Shown here: piece after piece, positions 1 through 7,810 of the stretch | Layout of the letters: each line of letters opens with the position of its first letter | Numbering within the stretch: position 1 is the first letter of the stretch | From: Bacteroidota bacterium | GTDB taxonomy: Bacteria; Bacteroidota; Bacteroidia; M30B66 | NCBI GenBank assembly: GCA_020438185.1 | Contig: JAGQVC010000002.1 | Coordinates: forward strand, 1 to 24,034 | Length of the DNA stretch: 24,034 bases | Reading direction: 5' to 3' | Program-made: the position numbers and the translations under genes | Notes under the pieces: model-generated | Told to the model about the DNA's origin: nothing | The model's database searches: none | The model's input: the letters and a program-made list of their open reading frames with translations, nothing else

Positions 1-2
1 CG

Positions 3-611
3 GAAGTTGAGAGTAAAGAGCTGGAAATGATATTGGGAAACAGGCCTGCTTACACAATGAAAATTAATAGTACAGAATTAAAAACCGGTGAGAATCTGTG
101 GGAAGATTTTGTTAAGGATAAATGCGGCAGCAAACTCAAATCCCAAAAGGGATCTGAGCAGATGATGGCTGAAGGCTGCAAGCTTAAATCAATTTCATCT
201 GAGCCTTTTAATTTATATTCGTCCATTAAAACATCAGGAAAAGACTTGATTTTGCACGTGTGGTTTGATCTGGGACAAGCATTCCTGAATCCTGAATTTG
301 ATAGATCATCCTCTGAGTCTGCCAAGTCACTGTTGGTTGATTTTAATTATGTTATTCAAAAATACCATGCAGCTGAAAAAGTGAAATTAGAACAGGAAGC
401 TCTGAAAGATGCAGAGCGAGTACTTGAAAAACTTGCTGACCGCGCTGAGGATTTGCAAAAAGACATAAGAAATTATGAGGATAAAATAAGCAAGGCAAAA
501 CAGGACCTTGAAAAAAATGCCGGTGAACAGCAATCAGCAAAAGCATCCATTGATACAAAGCGTGAAATGCTGAATGAGGCGCAAAAAAATCTGGAAAAAA
601 TTGGAAAATAA
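3..611 (+). CDS. Coiled-coil protein of unknown function, 5' end cut by window edge
   Basis: The frame stays open to the left edge (codons before the first Met at 27 read EVESKELE), so this is probably the C-terminal part of a longer protein and the Met at 27 need not be the start. From Met27 there are 194 residues. The first half is a mixed globular region with WEDFVKDKCG and a conserved-looking HVWFDLGQAFL stretch. From about residue 105 the chain is a charged, heptad-like coiled coil rich in K, E, A and L, ending EKIGK. I do not recognise a named domain. The layout (small globular domain followed by a coiled-coil tail) resembles hypothetical exported proteins I associate with Bacteroidota, but any signal peptide would lie outside the window. 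Transcription ends at the terminator at 613-634. Confidence 0.75.
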   Translation, partial: EVESKELEMILGNRPAYTMKINSTELKTGENLWEDFVKDKCGSKLKSQKGSEQMMAEGCKLKSISSEPFNLYSSIKTSGKDLILHVWFDLGQAFLNPEFDRSSSESAKSLLVDFNYVIQKYHAAEKVKLEQEALKDAERVLEKLADRAEDLQKDIRNYEDKISKAKQDLEKNAGEQQSAKASIDTKREMLNEAQKNLEKIGK

Positions 612-612
612 A

Positions 613-634
613 AAACCCCGCAAATACGGGGTTT
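613..634. terminator. Bidirectional intrinsic terminator
   Basis: An 8-bp perfect stem, AAACCCCG (613-620) and CGGGGTTT (627-634), encloses the 6-nt loop CAAATA. The left arm is preceded by further A residues, so the minus-strand transcript gets a long U-tract; the plus-strand transcript gets a shorter one. It lies between the convergent coiled-coil gene (stop 611) and beta-helix gene (stop 660) and can serve both. Confidence 0.85.
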
Positions 635-659
635 GTATCAGGTTTATTCCAAGTAAGAT

Positions 660-2327
660 TTATTTCTTAATAATTATCTTCTCTATTCGAGTTAGTAATT
701 CACTTTTGAATTTTAGCAGGTAAATTCCTGCACCAATCAATTCTGTTGAAATCTGGCAATCAGGCCCATTGAATGCTCCATTCATTTTTTGATTGCCCAA
801 CATATCATAAAGTTGCCACTCACAACGTCCTTCATTTCCTTCAAGTCGCAGATTTATTCGCGAGCCAGCTGGCTGGGGAAATATTTGAAGTTCAACATCC
901 TTTTTAGAGTTGATGTTATTGATTGTTAGCGGCGAAGAATCAATTTCGTCTGCTCCAACGGAAGGATTGGTGGAATTTCTTAATTCCTGATCAATGTCAG
1001 ATGTAATTCCCTCGACAGGAATGCCTGCATTTAATAATGCTGTTGAACCGGAATGTAAATCATCAATTGCATAAAACTGAGGCTCTTCATTAAGACAAGA
1101 TTGTCCGAAATTCATGTCTGAAATCAGACTTTCAAAATCCGAATAATCCGTCGCAGTTAACTGATTCCTTGCAAGAAACCCTTCGGGAGCATAAAGACAA
1201 TTGTTCGTAAAGGAATTGGCTTCATTTATCCCACCTTGAAAATAAACTGCAGGGTAAGCTCCCGAAACAGCGAAAATATTGTTCACGATATTCACAGAAT
1301 CAATTCTGAAAATATTTAAGGCCTGTTGTTCACCGCCTGTGGAAACGTTAACTGAATTGTATGCCAGTAAAATACTTCGGTTGGAAGCAGAAGTATTACC
1401 AGGAGCTGAAATTGTAATTCCATAACCATAGGTTCCGGCACGTAGTGAAACCATATTATTAAAAACTCGGGTTCTGTAACCGGGATCGTTGAAACAATAA
1501 CTGAATTCAATTCCGTGAGTTCCTTTGATGTAAATTTGATTCCCTGATACTTCCCCACCCTTATCTACATTTCCAAAGTACATTGCTGTAATGTTGTTCC
1601 CGTCTTCCGGATTGACTACCAAATTGTTACTGATTAAGAACTGATCATTATTTATTGCACTGATTGCATAATAATTCTGATCTTCAAAATAACAATTGCT
1701 AACTTCTAGTCCCGGTGCATTCGGCATCGAAATACCGCCATCGTTTCTAATACTTACCGCTGTACCTCCATATTTGAAATGACAGTTTCGAATATGTATG
1801 TTTTCGCAATAATTACCCTGTGCCGAATATACAGTGAGCGCATTAACAAAAGGTCTCCCCAAAAAATGAATAAATTCAAGTGAATTATTGTGACTGCCGT
1901 TTGCAAATTCTACTGCTCTGGTATACGTGCTAAAACCACCCGGACCCAAAGGTTGCAAGGTCACATGTTTGATAGTAACCCAGCTGCAACCATTAAACTT
2001 GAAGATAAAATCATCTGCAAAGCTGCTGGCGGTGTAATTAAACCGAACAGAAGATGAGTCCATATCTTCAGATTGAATAATAATCTGATTTTCTTCTGAA
2101 GAACCAGACACTGGCGGAATCGCAAAATTTGTTGAGTAAATTCCTGCTCTGATGTTAAGCGTAACAGGACCATCTATTCCCTGACTTTCTAATGCATTTA
2201 GCGCCTGTTGCAAGGAAGGGAAATCGGCACCGACCCCTGAAACAGTGTAAACTCCCTGCATCTGTGCTAACAAGGAATTACTTAATAAAATAAAACTGAA
2301 TAGTATTATTGAGGCGAAATGTTTCAT
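660..2327 (-). CDS. Secreted right-handed beta-helix protein with T9SS sorting domain
   Basis: This 555-residue exported protein is probably a surface-attached or released parallel beta-helix. A signal peptide covers residues 1-21 (KH start, hydrophobic FASIILFSFILL core, cleavage near LAQ). Residues about 25-455 show the Asn/Gly-rich repeating pattern of right-handed beta-helices (VTLNIRAGIY, LEVSNCYFEDQNYYAI, NNLVVNPEDGNN) and end with NPSVGADEID, a phrase common at the end of such domains in Bacteroidota. Residues about 478-555 match a T9SS type A C-terminal sorting domain: LQIFPQPAGSRINL, then YDMLGNQKMNG, then GAGIYLLKF and a basic tail. The first motif is FPQP rather than the usual YPNP. 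No catalytic residues can be assigned, so a polysaccharide-lyase role is unproven. It lies 67 bp after the DUF2520 gene, behind a probable terminator, so it is likely transcribed separately. Confidence 0.88.
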   Translation of the reverse strand: MKHFASIILFSFILLSNSLLAQMQGVYTVSGVGADFPSLQQALNALESQGIDGPVTLNIRAGIYSTNFAIPPVSGSSEENQIIIQSEDMDSSSVRFNYTASSFADDFIFKFNGCSWVTIKHVTLQPLGPGGFSTYTRAVEFANGSHNNSLEFIHFLGRPFVNALTVYSAQGNYCENIHIRNCHFKYGGTAVSIRNDGGISMPNAPGLEVSNCYFEDQNYYAISAINNDQFLISNNLVVNPEDGNNITAMYFGNVDKGGEVSGNQIYIKGTHGIEFSYCFNDPGYRTRVFNNMVSLRAGTYGYGITISAPGNTSASNRSILLAYNSVNVSTGGEQQALNIFRIDSVNIVNNIFAVSGAYPAVYFQGGINEANSFTNNCLYAPEGFLARNQLTATDYSDFESLISDMNFGQSCLNEEPQFYAIDDLHSGSTALLNAGIPVEGITSDIDQELRNSTNPSVGADEIDSSPLTINNINSKKDVELQIFPQPAGSRINLRLEGNEGRCEWQLYDMLGNQKMNGAFNGPDCQISTELIGAGIYLLKFKSELLTRIEKIIIKK

Positions 2328-2376
2328 GAGGTATGATTTGGGGGAGCCACATGAAGCAATAACCAGACCGTTTCAA

Positions 2377-2398
2377 GAAAAAACCTGATAATTATCAG
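2377..2398 (-). terminator. Probable terminator of the ccm-DUF2520 operon
   Basis: Read on the minus strand, the 14-base perfect palindrome CTGATAATTATCAG (2385-2398) is followed by GTTTTTTC. It can fold into a 5-bp stem with a 4-nt loop ahead of six T residues. It overlaps the TGA stop codon (2395-2397) of the DUF2520 gene. The short AT-rich stem makes it a weak terminator. Confidence 0.5.
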
Positions 2399-3156
2399 TG
2401 TGAATAATGATTTCTGATAGATTCAGAGATGATTAAATACAAATTCAGCATTTCCCGGTTGTCTTTTAAAATCGCTTGATGCTGCTGCATTGTTTCAAAA
2501 TCGTTACGCATGGCAGGGCCGGTTTGCAGTTCGGCCGGTTTAAATTTGTTTAACGCCTGAGTGCTTTGAAGGATCAAATGCCGAAGCAATGCAAAATCCA
2601 GTTTGTGTTGCTCACAGTAATCGAAAGCAATTCTGAATAAGTGATTCGTGAAGTTATTCGCAAAAACCGCCAGCATATGCATTTGAAGTCGTTGGTTTTC
2701 ATTCAAATACGCCACCGGGCCACCCAGAATTTCTATAAGCCGGGATAGTTTTTCGTGAGCAGGATCAGTTGAAGATTCTGCAACCAGAGTGATTTCACTC
2801 CAATTTATAGCCTCAGGAATGCTAAAGCTGTGTATTGGCCAAAGTACAGCCGAATTCCCTTGAAGCACCTGAATGGATGTTGCTCCTGAAAAATGTATTT
2901 TAATACAATCATCAGATTTTATTCGCAATGCGCAAGATTCTATTGCTGAATCGCTCACAGCCAAAAGGCAAATTGATCCGGCAGGAATACTTTCGAAGCT
3001 CAACTGTTTCAAATCGGGAAAACGACCTTGCAGTTCTGAAATGGCTGCCACATTGCGGGCAACGATATGTATGTTGTGCTCGTTGTTCTCAAATAAACGG
3101 GATACCAGAGCCGTAGCCAACTTTCCTGAACCGATAATAACCCATTCAGGATTCAT
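2395..3156 (-). CDS. Rossmann-like / DUF2520 domain protein (ProC-like oxidoreductase fold)
   Basis: The 253-residue cytoplasmic protein begins with a dinucleotide-binding fold: MNPEWVIIGSGKLATAL gives the GxGxxA pattern at residues 9-14 after a first beta strand. A second strand (VARNVAAISELQ) and the LLAVSDSAIESCA and IHFSGATS segments are typical of ProC-like and F420-dependent NADP oxidoreductase-like folds. The all-helical C-terminal half (about 135-250, including FANNFTNHLFRIAFDYC and LQTGPAMRNDFETMQQH) matches DUF2520. This family is common in Bacteroidota and its substrate is unknown to me. The start codon lies inside the 3' end of ccmF (11-nt overlap), so translation is probably coupled to ccmF. 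This says it is co-expressed with cytochrome c maturation, not that it takes part in it. I am confident of the family, not of any reaction. Confidence 0.9.
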   Translation of the reverse strand: MNPEWVIIGSGKLATALVSRLFENNEHNIHIVARNVAAISELQGRFPDLKQLSFESIPAGSICLLAVSDSAIESCALRIKSDDCIKIHFSGATSIQVLQGNSAVLWPIHSFSIPEAINWSEITLVAESSTDPAHEKLSRLIEILGGPVAYLNENQRLQMHMLAVFANNFTNHLFRIAFDYCEQHKLDFALLRHLILQSTQALNKFKPAELQTGPAMRNDFETMQQHQAILKDNREMLNLYLIISESIRNHYSH

Positions 3157-5773
3157 TGATAACCAATTTCGATTTCCTTCTTATTCGAGCGAATACAGCC
3201 AACATAGTTCCGATTGCCATAAGGATGCTACCAATCCAAAGAATATTAATTCCCGGAAAAATGATCGCTTTGAGAATTATAAATTCCTTATCCGGATCCT
3301 CCTTCTCTCTAAGTCTTATAGAGAATGTCTCAGCGGATGGATCAATATGAAAAAATCCGGCCTGAACTCCGTTTTTCTGGTCAGTAGCATCAATACTAAA
3401 AACCGTATTGTTTCTAATTACATAAACCGGTGTAATTTCCCTTGATTTTCCATCAATACTCATCACCCTGAGAACTGCACCAACTGCGATATCATTTGCT
3501 TGCAATTGAGCGTATTGTGTTCTGTCGATATCCTTATTAATGCCTTCAAGAATTACCAGACTATTACTGGTGAAAACAGTATCACCAACGCGCATTTTAA
3601 AGTCATTTGATTCTTTCCACCCATCTCCTGAGGATTTCTTTTTTTCAAGAGGAGCATAGGTTACATGCGTAAAGATATCGCGTCCCAGATAATGTTTGGT
3701 TGCAGGTTCGGCTACATTTCCCATTCTTGGGTTTAGCTGTACCAGAGGACTTAATCTGAATTCTTTCTGGAGTCCGCCATCGCTGTTTTTAGTATAGTAG
3801 TCAATGTTATAATAAATATGGATTCCCTGTGTCGAATCACCCCGGTAAGCCACCAAATACTGCCCCATCGGGACAGTATCGTTAATTGACAGAAGGATAT
3901 TTTCTTCACGCGGGAAATCTTCCCCCAAATTAACTGCTGTGTTGTTTTTGGAAATAAACTCCTTTTTACCTGCCGAAATCAAAGCACCAACGAGTACCAA
4001 CCCAAAGCCAACATGCGCGATTGAAGCACCTGCTTTTGGAAGTTTACCTTTCAGAATACGAAGCCAGTAATGTGTGTTTGCAAAAACCGCCAGCGATGCG
4101 CTGAACATCATCAGAAGATATAATGAACTTGATATTTCCAGTAAAAGTCCTGCGATGATTGTTGTAACGACTGCCAGAAAAAAGGACAAAGCCATTCTGG
4201 AAAAGAATTTCGGAACTGAGGTTTTTCCATACGACAGAAACTGACCTACAGCCATCAATAAAGCTACAATAATTGCAAATGGTAACTGCCAGGAATTATA
4301 GTGGCCAATTGGATCAGCCGGAGCAGCCAGTTTAGCTTCGGCCATTTTGGCGAAGATATCAGCATTCCAGAATTCATGGACGCTCTTGAAAAAAGAAGAG
4401 AGCCCCCCACTGAGCATCTTATTTATTACCGGAGTAGAAGTTGAGAATGTTATCTGAAATGCGGAAACCAGCAGCACAAGAGACCCAACAAACATCCAGA
4501 ATTCTCTTGAAGTTCCATGTTCCTCTTCCCCTTTCTGTGTTGTGCGCTTATTCAGGCTAACGAGGGAAATAATCACTGCTGCAAGCAGAAATGCGGCAAT
4601 GAGTAGCTTGTTAAAAAAAATAAAGCTGAAAACGGTGAAAGCAACTGAAAAAACAAACCAGTACCTTTTCTTAATCTTACTTCCGATGGCCAATACCGAT
4701 GGCAGCCAGATGAAAAACATCAGATAAAGAAGAAGTTGTCCGCTCATTCCTAAATCGGTGAAAGCATGCACCGAAGTTTCGCCTAAGACACCACTGCGTG
4801 TGAGAAAGGTTGAATAAAGAATCAGGATAAAGGTTATAAACACCATGAAGAAAGCAGTCACGAGAGAATCGCCCTTATTCTTATTGATGAGCATTATATG
4901 ACCTCCGGCAACTAAAGTCAACCAGGGCACCAAGGAAGCATTTTCGACCGGATCCCATGCCCAAAATCCTCCAAACGACAATGCTTCATAAGCCCAGGCT
5001 CCGCCCATCAGAATTCCTGTCCCAAGAATACTGATTCCAAAAAAGGTCCAGGGTAATGCCGGCTTAATCCACTCGCGATACTGACCTGTCCAAACTCCGG
5101 AGAGTGCATAGGCAAATGGGAATAAAGTAGCCGAGAAGCCAAGAAAAAGCGTAGGCGGGTGAATAGTCATCCAGTAATTCTGGAGCAATGGATTTAATCC
5201 CCGGCCGTCGAGATTGCTCAGATAAGTTGCAGATTTAACGAATGGCAAATTCATAAAATCAGGATGTTCCCGCAGCAGAATAAAGGGATCAGAACCAATT
5301 TTATATCCGGCAAAATAGATTCCGAGAAGCATAGAAGCCAGGAAGACCTGAACAAGCGAAACGATTGCCATTGTGGAAGCTTCCCAGTTTCTTGCAGAGC
5401 GCATCAGGATAACGGAGAGGATGGCATTCCAGAAAGTCCACAATAAGAAACTGCCCTCCTGCCCTTCCCAGAAGCAGGAAAGAATGTAGCGCATGGGCAT
5501 ATCAGTATTGCTGTGCTGCCATACGTATTGAAACTCAAAATAATGGTTGAAGAGAATGATAAAAAGCACCGTTATAATTCCCAAAACGGCTGCTGTATGC
5601 GTCAGAAACGCAGTTCTGCCAAGTTTAATCCAACTTTGTTTTTCGGCTTCGCCGGAATAGAACGCTTTGAAGTAGGCCACTGCAGCAATTAAAGCCGCAG
5701 CAAATGATAAAGCTGTAAAAAGATGACCTGCCTGACCCCAAAAAAGATGTTCCCCAATGTATTCAACCTCCAT
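3146..5773 (-). CDS. ccmF: Cytochrome c maturation protein CcmF (heme lyase subunit, CcsA/CcmF family)
   Basis: CcmF is the integral membrane heme lyase component that passes heme from CcmE to apocytochrome c outside the cytoplasmic membrane. At 875 residues it is longer than proteobacterial CcmF (about 650). Many membrane helices are visible. The tryptophan-rich heme-handling (WWD) motif is GGFWAWDPVENASLVPW at about residues 268-284. Other CcmF hallmarks are GRGLNPLLQNYWMTIHPP (about 190-207), LTRSGVLGETSVHAFTD with the conserved His near 336, and WEGQEGSFLLW near 102-112. After the last central helices a large soluble domain (about 605-845, with LNPRMGNVAEPATKHYLGRDIF) faces outside and is followed by a final helix. 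It starts 20 bp after ccmE and overlaps DUF2520 by 11 nt. All key motifs I know for the family are present. Confidence 0.95.
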   Translation of the reverse strand: MEVEYIGEHLFWGQAGHLFTALSFAAALIAAVAYFKAFYSGEAEKQSWIKLGRTAFLTHTAAVLGIITVLFIILFNHYFEFQYVWQHSNTDMPMRYILSCFWEGQEGSFLLWTFWNAILSVILMRSARNWEASTMAIVSLVQVFLASMLLGIYFAGYKIGSDPFILLREHPDFMNLPFVKSATYLSNLDGRGLNPLLQNYWMTIHPPTLFLGFSATLFPFAYALSGVWTGQYREWIKPALPWTFFGISILGTGILMGGAWAYEALSFGGFWAWDPVENASLVPWLTLVAGGHIMLINKNKGDSLVTAFFMVFITFILILYSTFLTRSGVLGETSVHAFTDLGMSGQLLLYLMFFIWLPSVLAIGSKIKKRYWFVFSVAFTVFSFIFFNKLLIAAFLLAAVIISLVSLNKRTTQKGEEEHGTSREFWMFVGSLVLLVSAFQITFSTSTPVINKMLSGGLSSFFKSVHEFWNADIFAKMAEAKLAAPADPIGHYNSWQLPFAIIVALLMAVGQFLSYGKTSVPKFFSRMALSFFLAVVTTIIAGLLLEISSSLYLLMMFSASLAVFANTHYWLRILKGKLPKAGASIAHVGFGLVLVGALISAGKKEFISKNNTAVNLGEDFPREENILLSINDTVPMGQYLVAYRGDSTQGIHIYYNIDYYTKNSDGGLQKEFRLSPLVQLNPRMGNVAEPATKHYLGRDIFTHVTYAPLEKKKSSGDGWKESNDFKMRVGDTVFTSNSLVILEGINKDIDRTQYAQLQANDIAVGAVLRVMSIDGKSREITPVYVIRNNTVFSIDATDQKNGVQAGFFHIDPSAETFSIRLREKEDPDKEFIILKAIIFPGINILWIGSILMAIGTMLAVFARIRRKSKLVINES

Positions 5774-5793
5774 AATACCTGAATTCAGTGCTT

Positions 5794-6216
5794 TTAAAGC
5801 GAAGTAGTAGCATCCTGTCCTGCATTGAACTCCTGCATTTCGGATGAACCATCATTGTATTTGCTCGGACACTTCATCAGGATTTTATCGGCCATAAAAA
5901 CTTCATCCTTCATTTTACCGGTGATTACAACCTGTTCGGATCTTTCAAAATCCTGCGGTTTGGTGCCATTGAATACCACCTTTTTCTCAGTGCCTTCGCG
6001 ATCGACTAAATAGAAGGCGAAACGGTTTACATTTTCTTCCGGATTGTATTCAAGTTCCTTTTCCTTATTTAGTTCTCCAACAACATGAAATTCCTTTTGC
6101 GGTTCTGCAAGTGCCTCATTGAATGAAGCGTAAGTGCTGGAATCAGCAAAGGTGCTAAGTATCATCCCTATTGCGAGGGCAATTATGACTATTCCAATTA
6201 TGTGAGTACGTTTCAT
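5794..6216 (-). CDS. ccmE: Cytochrome c maturation heme chaperone CcmE, Cys-type (CPSKY)
   Basis: CcmE is the membrane-anchored heme chaperone that takes heme from CcmC and delivers it to CcmF. The 140-residue protein has one N-terminal membrane anchor (residues about 6-23), then an OB-fold domain with the signatures FHVVGELNKEKEL, RFAFYLVDREG, VVFNGTKPQDFERSEQVVITGKM and FMADKILMKCPSKY. The segment that normally carries the heme-binding His (HxxxY) reads C116-P-S-K-Y120, so Cys replaces His. This CxxxY form is known in a natural Ccm variant from Desulfovibrio and in archaea, and I believe it is usual in Bacteroidota. The ATG overlaps the ccmD stop by 4 nt. The tail after residue 121 is polar and probably disordered. 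Confidence 0.93.
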   Translation of the reverse strand: MKRTHIIGIVIIALAIGMILSTFADSSTYASFNEALAEPQKEFHVVGELNKEKELEYNPEENVNRFAFYLVDREGTEKKVVFNGTKPQDFERSEQVVITGKMKDEVFMADKILMKCPSKYNDGSSEMQEFNAGQDATTSL

Positions 6217-6434
6217 AAATCAGTTTTTTCTTTTTCCAGTTTATTAACCCTTCTTTCCAACCTGACGAGAAAAAGAACAATGCCGGTAAAAACAATGCAA
6301 AGCACAGCAACCACAACATAAATTTTCCCTTCTGAGCGCATTCCGGTGGCCATCTCAACTTCATTTCCTGCTGAAAGCAGTGAAAAACAAGCTTGTACCA
6401 AAAAAAACAGAAAACTAAGCAGGTATTTCATCAT
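6213..6434 (-). CDS. ccmD: CcmD-like small membrane protein of the cytochrome c maturation operon
   Basis: This 73-residue protein has an N-terminal hydrophobic segment that is probably a signal or anchor (residues 1-21, with Cys16), then GMRSEGKIYVVVAVLCIVFTGIVLFLVRLERRVNKLEKEK. That is one membrane helix (about 36-58) followed by a basic/acidic cytoplasmic coil with the R-LERR-x-x-KLE pattern of CcmD. In the classical pathway CcmD links CcmC and CcmE and helps release holo-CcmE from the CcmABCD complex. Its position between ccmC and ccmE, with 4-nt ATGA overlaps on both sides, supports the assignment. Sequence alone is weak evidence because the family is short and variable. Confidence 0.8.
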   Translation of the reverse strand: MMKYLLSFLFFLVQACFSLLSAGNEVEMATGMRSEGKIYVVVAVLCIVFTGIVLFLVRLERRVNKLEKEKTDL

Positions 6435-7216
6435 TCCTCAATTAACAAATTATTTTCACTTTGCCACATGAGCTTATCGTATCGAAGTTTCGCGATGCGG
6501 TAGGACAAATTTGCTATCCATAAACCCATCATAATCCATCCCGCGACAGCGGGATAAAAAACCAAGCGCATATTACTATCCAAGTCGTAAGAGCTGAAAG
6601 CAGGGTTGCCTCCATTTCCGGGATGCAGACTATCAACCTGGTTAAGACGCGGATAAACCATAAGAAACACGATTAGCAAAACGAACGCAAAAATGTTATA
6701 AACAGCTGCCACCCGTGCTCTTTTCTGCTCCTCATCCATACTACTGCGCAGAATTACATATGCCAGATAGATTAACAAGGAAATTGCCGCCCCGTTTAGT
6801 TTGGGATCGTTTGCCCACCAGCCACCCCAGGTAAAGCGAGCCCAAACGCTTCCCGTTGTTATACCCAGCAAGCCCAGCAGAATGCCGGCAGAGGCCATAT
6901 GTTCGGCGCGCAAATCGTCGTAAACAGAACCGGTACTGAGGTAACGAATACTGTACACCACCGAACCGCCAAGTACGAAAATCATCGCAAACCACATAGT
7001 GACGTGGAAATACAGATTTCGGATGGTTTCATGAAGTATTGGAAGAGCCGGTACTTTACCAAGAAACCCTTCAATAATGGAATACATTACGAACAAAGCT
7101 CCGGTAATTTTCCACCAGTGTTTTGATATGAAAGAAGGCTGTGTGGCCAAGGATATTTGATTTTCGATGGGCAAAATTAGTGATTTATAGCTTGTAAAGG
7201 GTGTGACTTTTCTCAC
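6431..7216 (-). CDS. ccmC: Heme export/handling permease CcmC (CcsA family)
   Basis: CcmC is a six-helix membrane protein that presents heme to CcmE. It shows the tryptophan-rich motif FTWGGWWANDPKLNGA (about residues 128-143) and the two expected axial His positions: H71 in YFHVTMWF and H198 in DSLHPGNGG. Helices are visible at about 37-53, 68-90, 108-125, 145-157, 171-187 and 217-237. The called start is a GTG at 7214-7216 that adds about 30 residues before SKHWWKITGALFVMYS, where homologues usually begin; no ATG lies near that point, so the true start is uncertain. It heads the operon, divergent from the small RDD gene with an 81-bp spacer. No ccmA or ccmB precedes it in the window. Confidence 0.92.
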   Translation of the reverse strand: MRKVTPFTSYKSLILPIENQISLATQPSFISKHWWKITGALFVMYSIIEGFLGKVPALPILHETIRNLYFHVTMWFAMIFVLGGSVVYSIRYLSTGSVYDDLRAEHMASAGILLGLLGITTGSVWARFTWGGWWANDPKLNGAAISLLIYLAYVILRSSMDEEQKRARVAAVYNIFAFVLLIVFLMVYPRLNQVDSLHPGNGGNPAFSSYDLDSNMRLVFYPAVAGWIMMGLWIANLSYRIAKLRYDKLMWQSENNLLIEE

Positions 7217-7243
7217 CTGATTTTGACAAATATTACAGGTTCA

Positions 7244-7274
7244 CTTGATTGACTGCTTTGAATGAATATATTTG
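7244..7274 (+). promoter_or_regulatory. Candidate Bacteroidota-type promoter for the small RDD gene
   Basis: The hexamer-like -33 element CTTG (7244-7247; consensus TTTG) is followed after exactly 19 bp by TATATTTG (7267-7274), a full match to the TAnnTTTG -7 element. The predicted start point would leave an untranslated leader of under 20 nt before the ATG at 7298. The same spacer must also hold the ccmC promoter on the minus strand; there I see only the imperfect AATATTTG (7227-7234). Confidence 0.55.
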
Positions 7275-7297
7275 AACAAACTAAACCCAACTAAACC

Positions 7298-7729
7298 ATG
7301 GAAGAACAAACAATTGATTATGAAGCAAGCGGTCTGGCTGCTAACGTCGAGTATGGCGGATTCTGGATTCGATTTTTAGCTGCGCTAATAGATGGCATTT
7401 TACTTTCTGTAGTAAATGGCATCCTAATGTTCATTTTGGGCCAGCAATCGGTCTTATATAATATTATTTCCATTCTTATCGGGTGGTTTTATTATGCTTA
7501 CATGGAATCTTCAACTGAGCAAGCTACTCTTGGTAAGAAAGCACTTGGTCTCAAAGTGACCGGGTTAAATGGAGAAAGGATAAGTTTCGCAAATGCAACA
7601 GGTCGTTATTTTAGTAAAATAATCTCAGCAATAATTCTTTTAATCGGTTTTATAATGGCTGCGTTCGATGATCAGAAAAGAGCCCTGCATGACAGAATAG
7701 CCGGTACTTATGTGATAAAAACGAATTAA
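7298..7729 (+). CDS. Small RDD-family membrane protein
   Basis: The 143-residue protein is a minimal RDD domain. The N-terminal block reads YGGFWIRFLAALIDGILLSVVNGIL (about 19-43, with the Arg and Asp that name the family). Two more hydrophobic segments follow at about 50-67 and 108-124. The internal motif is EQATLGKKALGLKVTGLNGERISF, and the end is FDDQKRALHDRIAGTYVI, the usual RDD close (H-D-x-x-A-x-T-x-V). RDD proteins are small multi-helix membrane proteins; some are reported to move cations or protons, but no transport role can be read here. It stands alone, has a good promoter and ends at a strong terminator. It lies next to the MoxR/DUF58 operon, whose far end carries a second RDD gene, so a link is possible but unproven. 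Confidence 0.93.
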   Translation: MEEQTIDYEASGLAANVEYGGFWIRFLAALIDGILLSVVNGILMFILGQQSVLYNIISILIGWFYYAYMESSTEQATLGKKALGLKVTGLNGERISFANATGRYFSKIISAIILLIGFIMAAFDDQKRALHDRIAGTYVIKTN

Positions 7730-7750
7730 ACCGGAATCCATACTATTATT

Positions 7751-7779
7751 AAAAAACACCCTCCTAAAGGGTGTTTTTT
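7751..7779. terminator. Strong bidirectional intrinsic terminator
   Basis: An 11-bp perfect stem, AAAAAACACCC (7751-7761) and GGGTGTTTTTT (7769-7779), encloses the 7-nt loop TCCTAAA, and the right arm runs into CTTTTT. Either transcript sees a U-rich 3' side. It lies between the small RDD gene (stop 7729) and the DUF58 gene (stop 7811, minus) and closes both units. Confidence 0.92.
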
Positions 7780-7810
7780 CTTTTTAAGGGGATTTGAGCA
7801 TTACCCTTTA

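Noticed and set aside
2873..3445. A 190-codon plus-strand open frame antisense to ccmF and the DUF2520 gene
   Set aside because: It overlaps two well-recognised genes, its translation has no domain or signal, and it is composed of typical mirror-frame residues (Ser, Arg, Cys, Ile runs).
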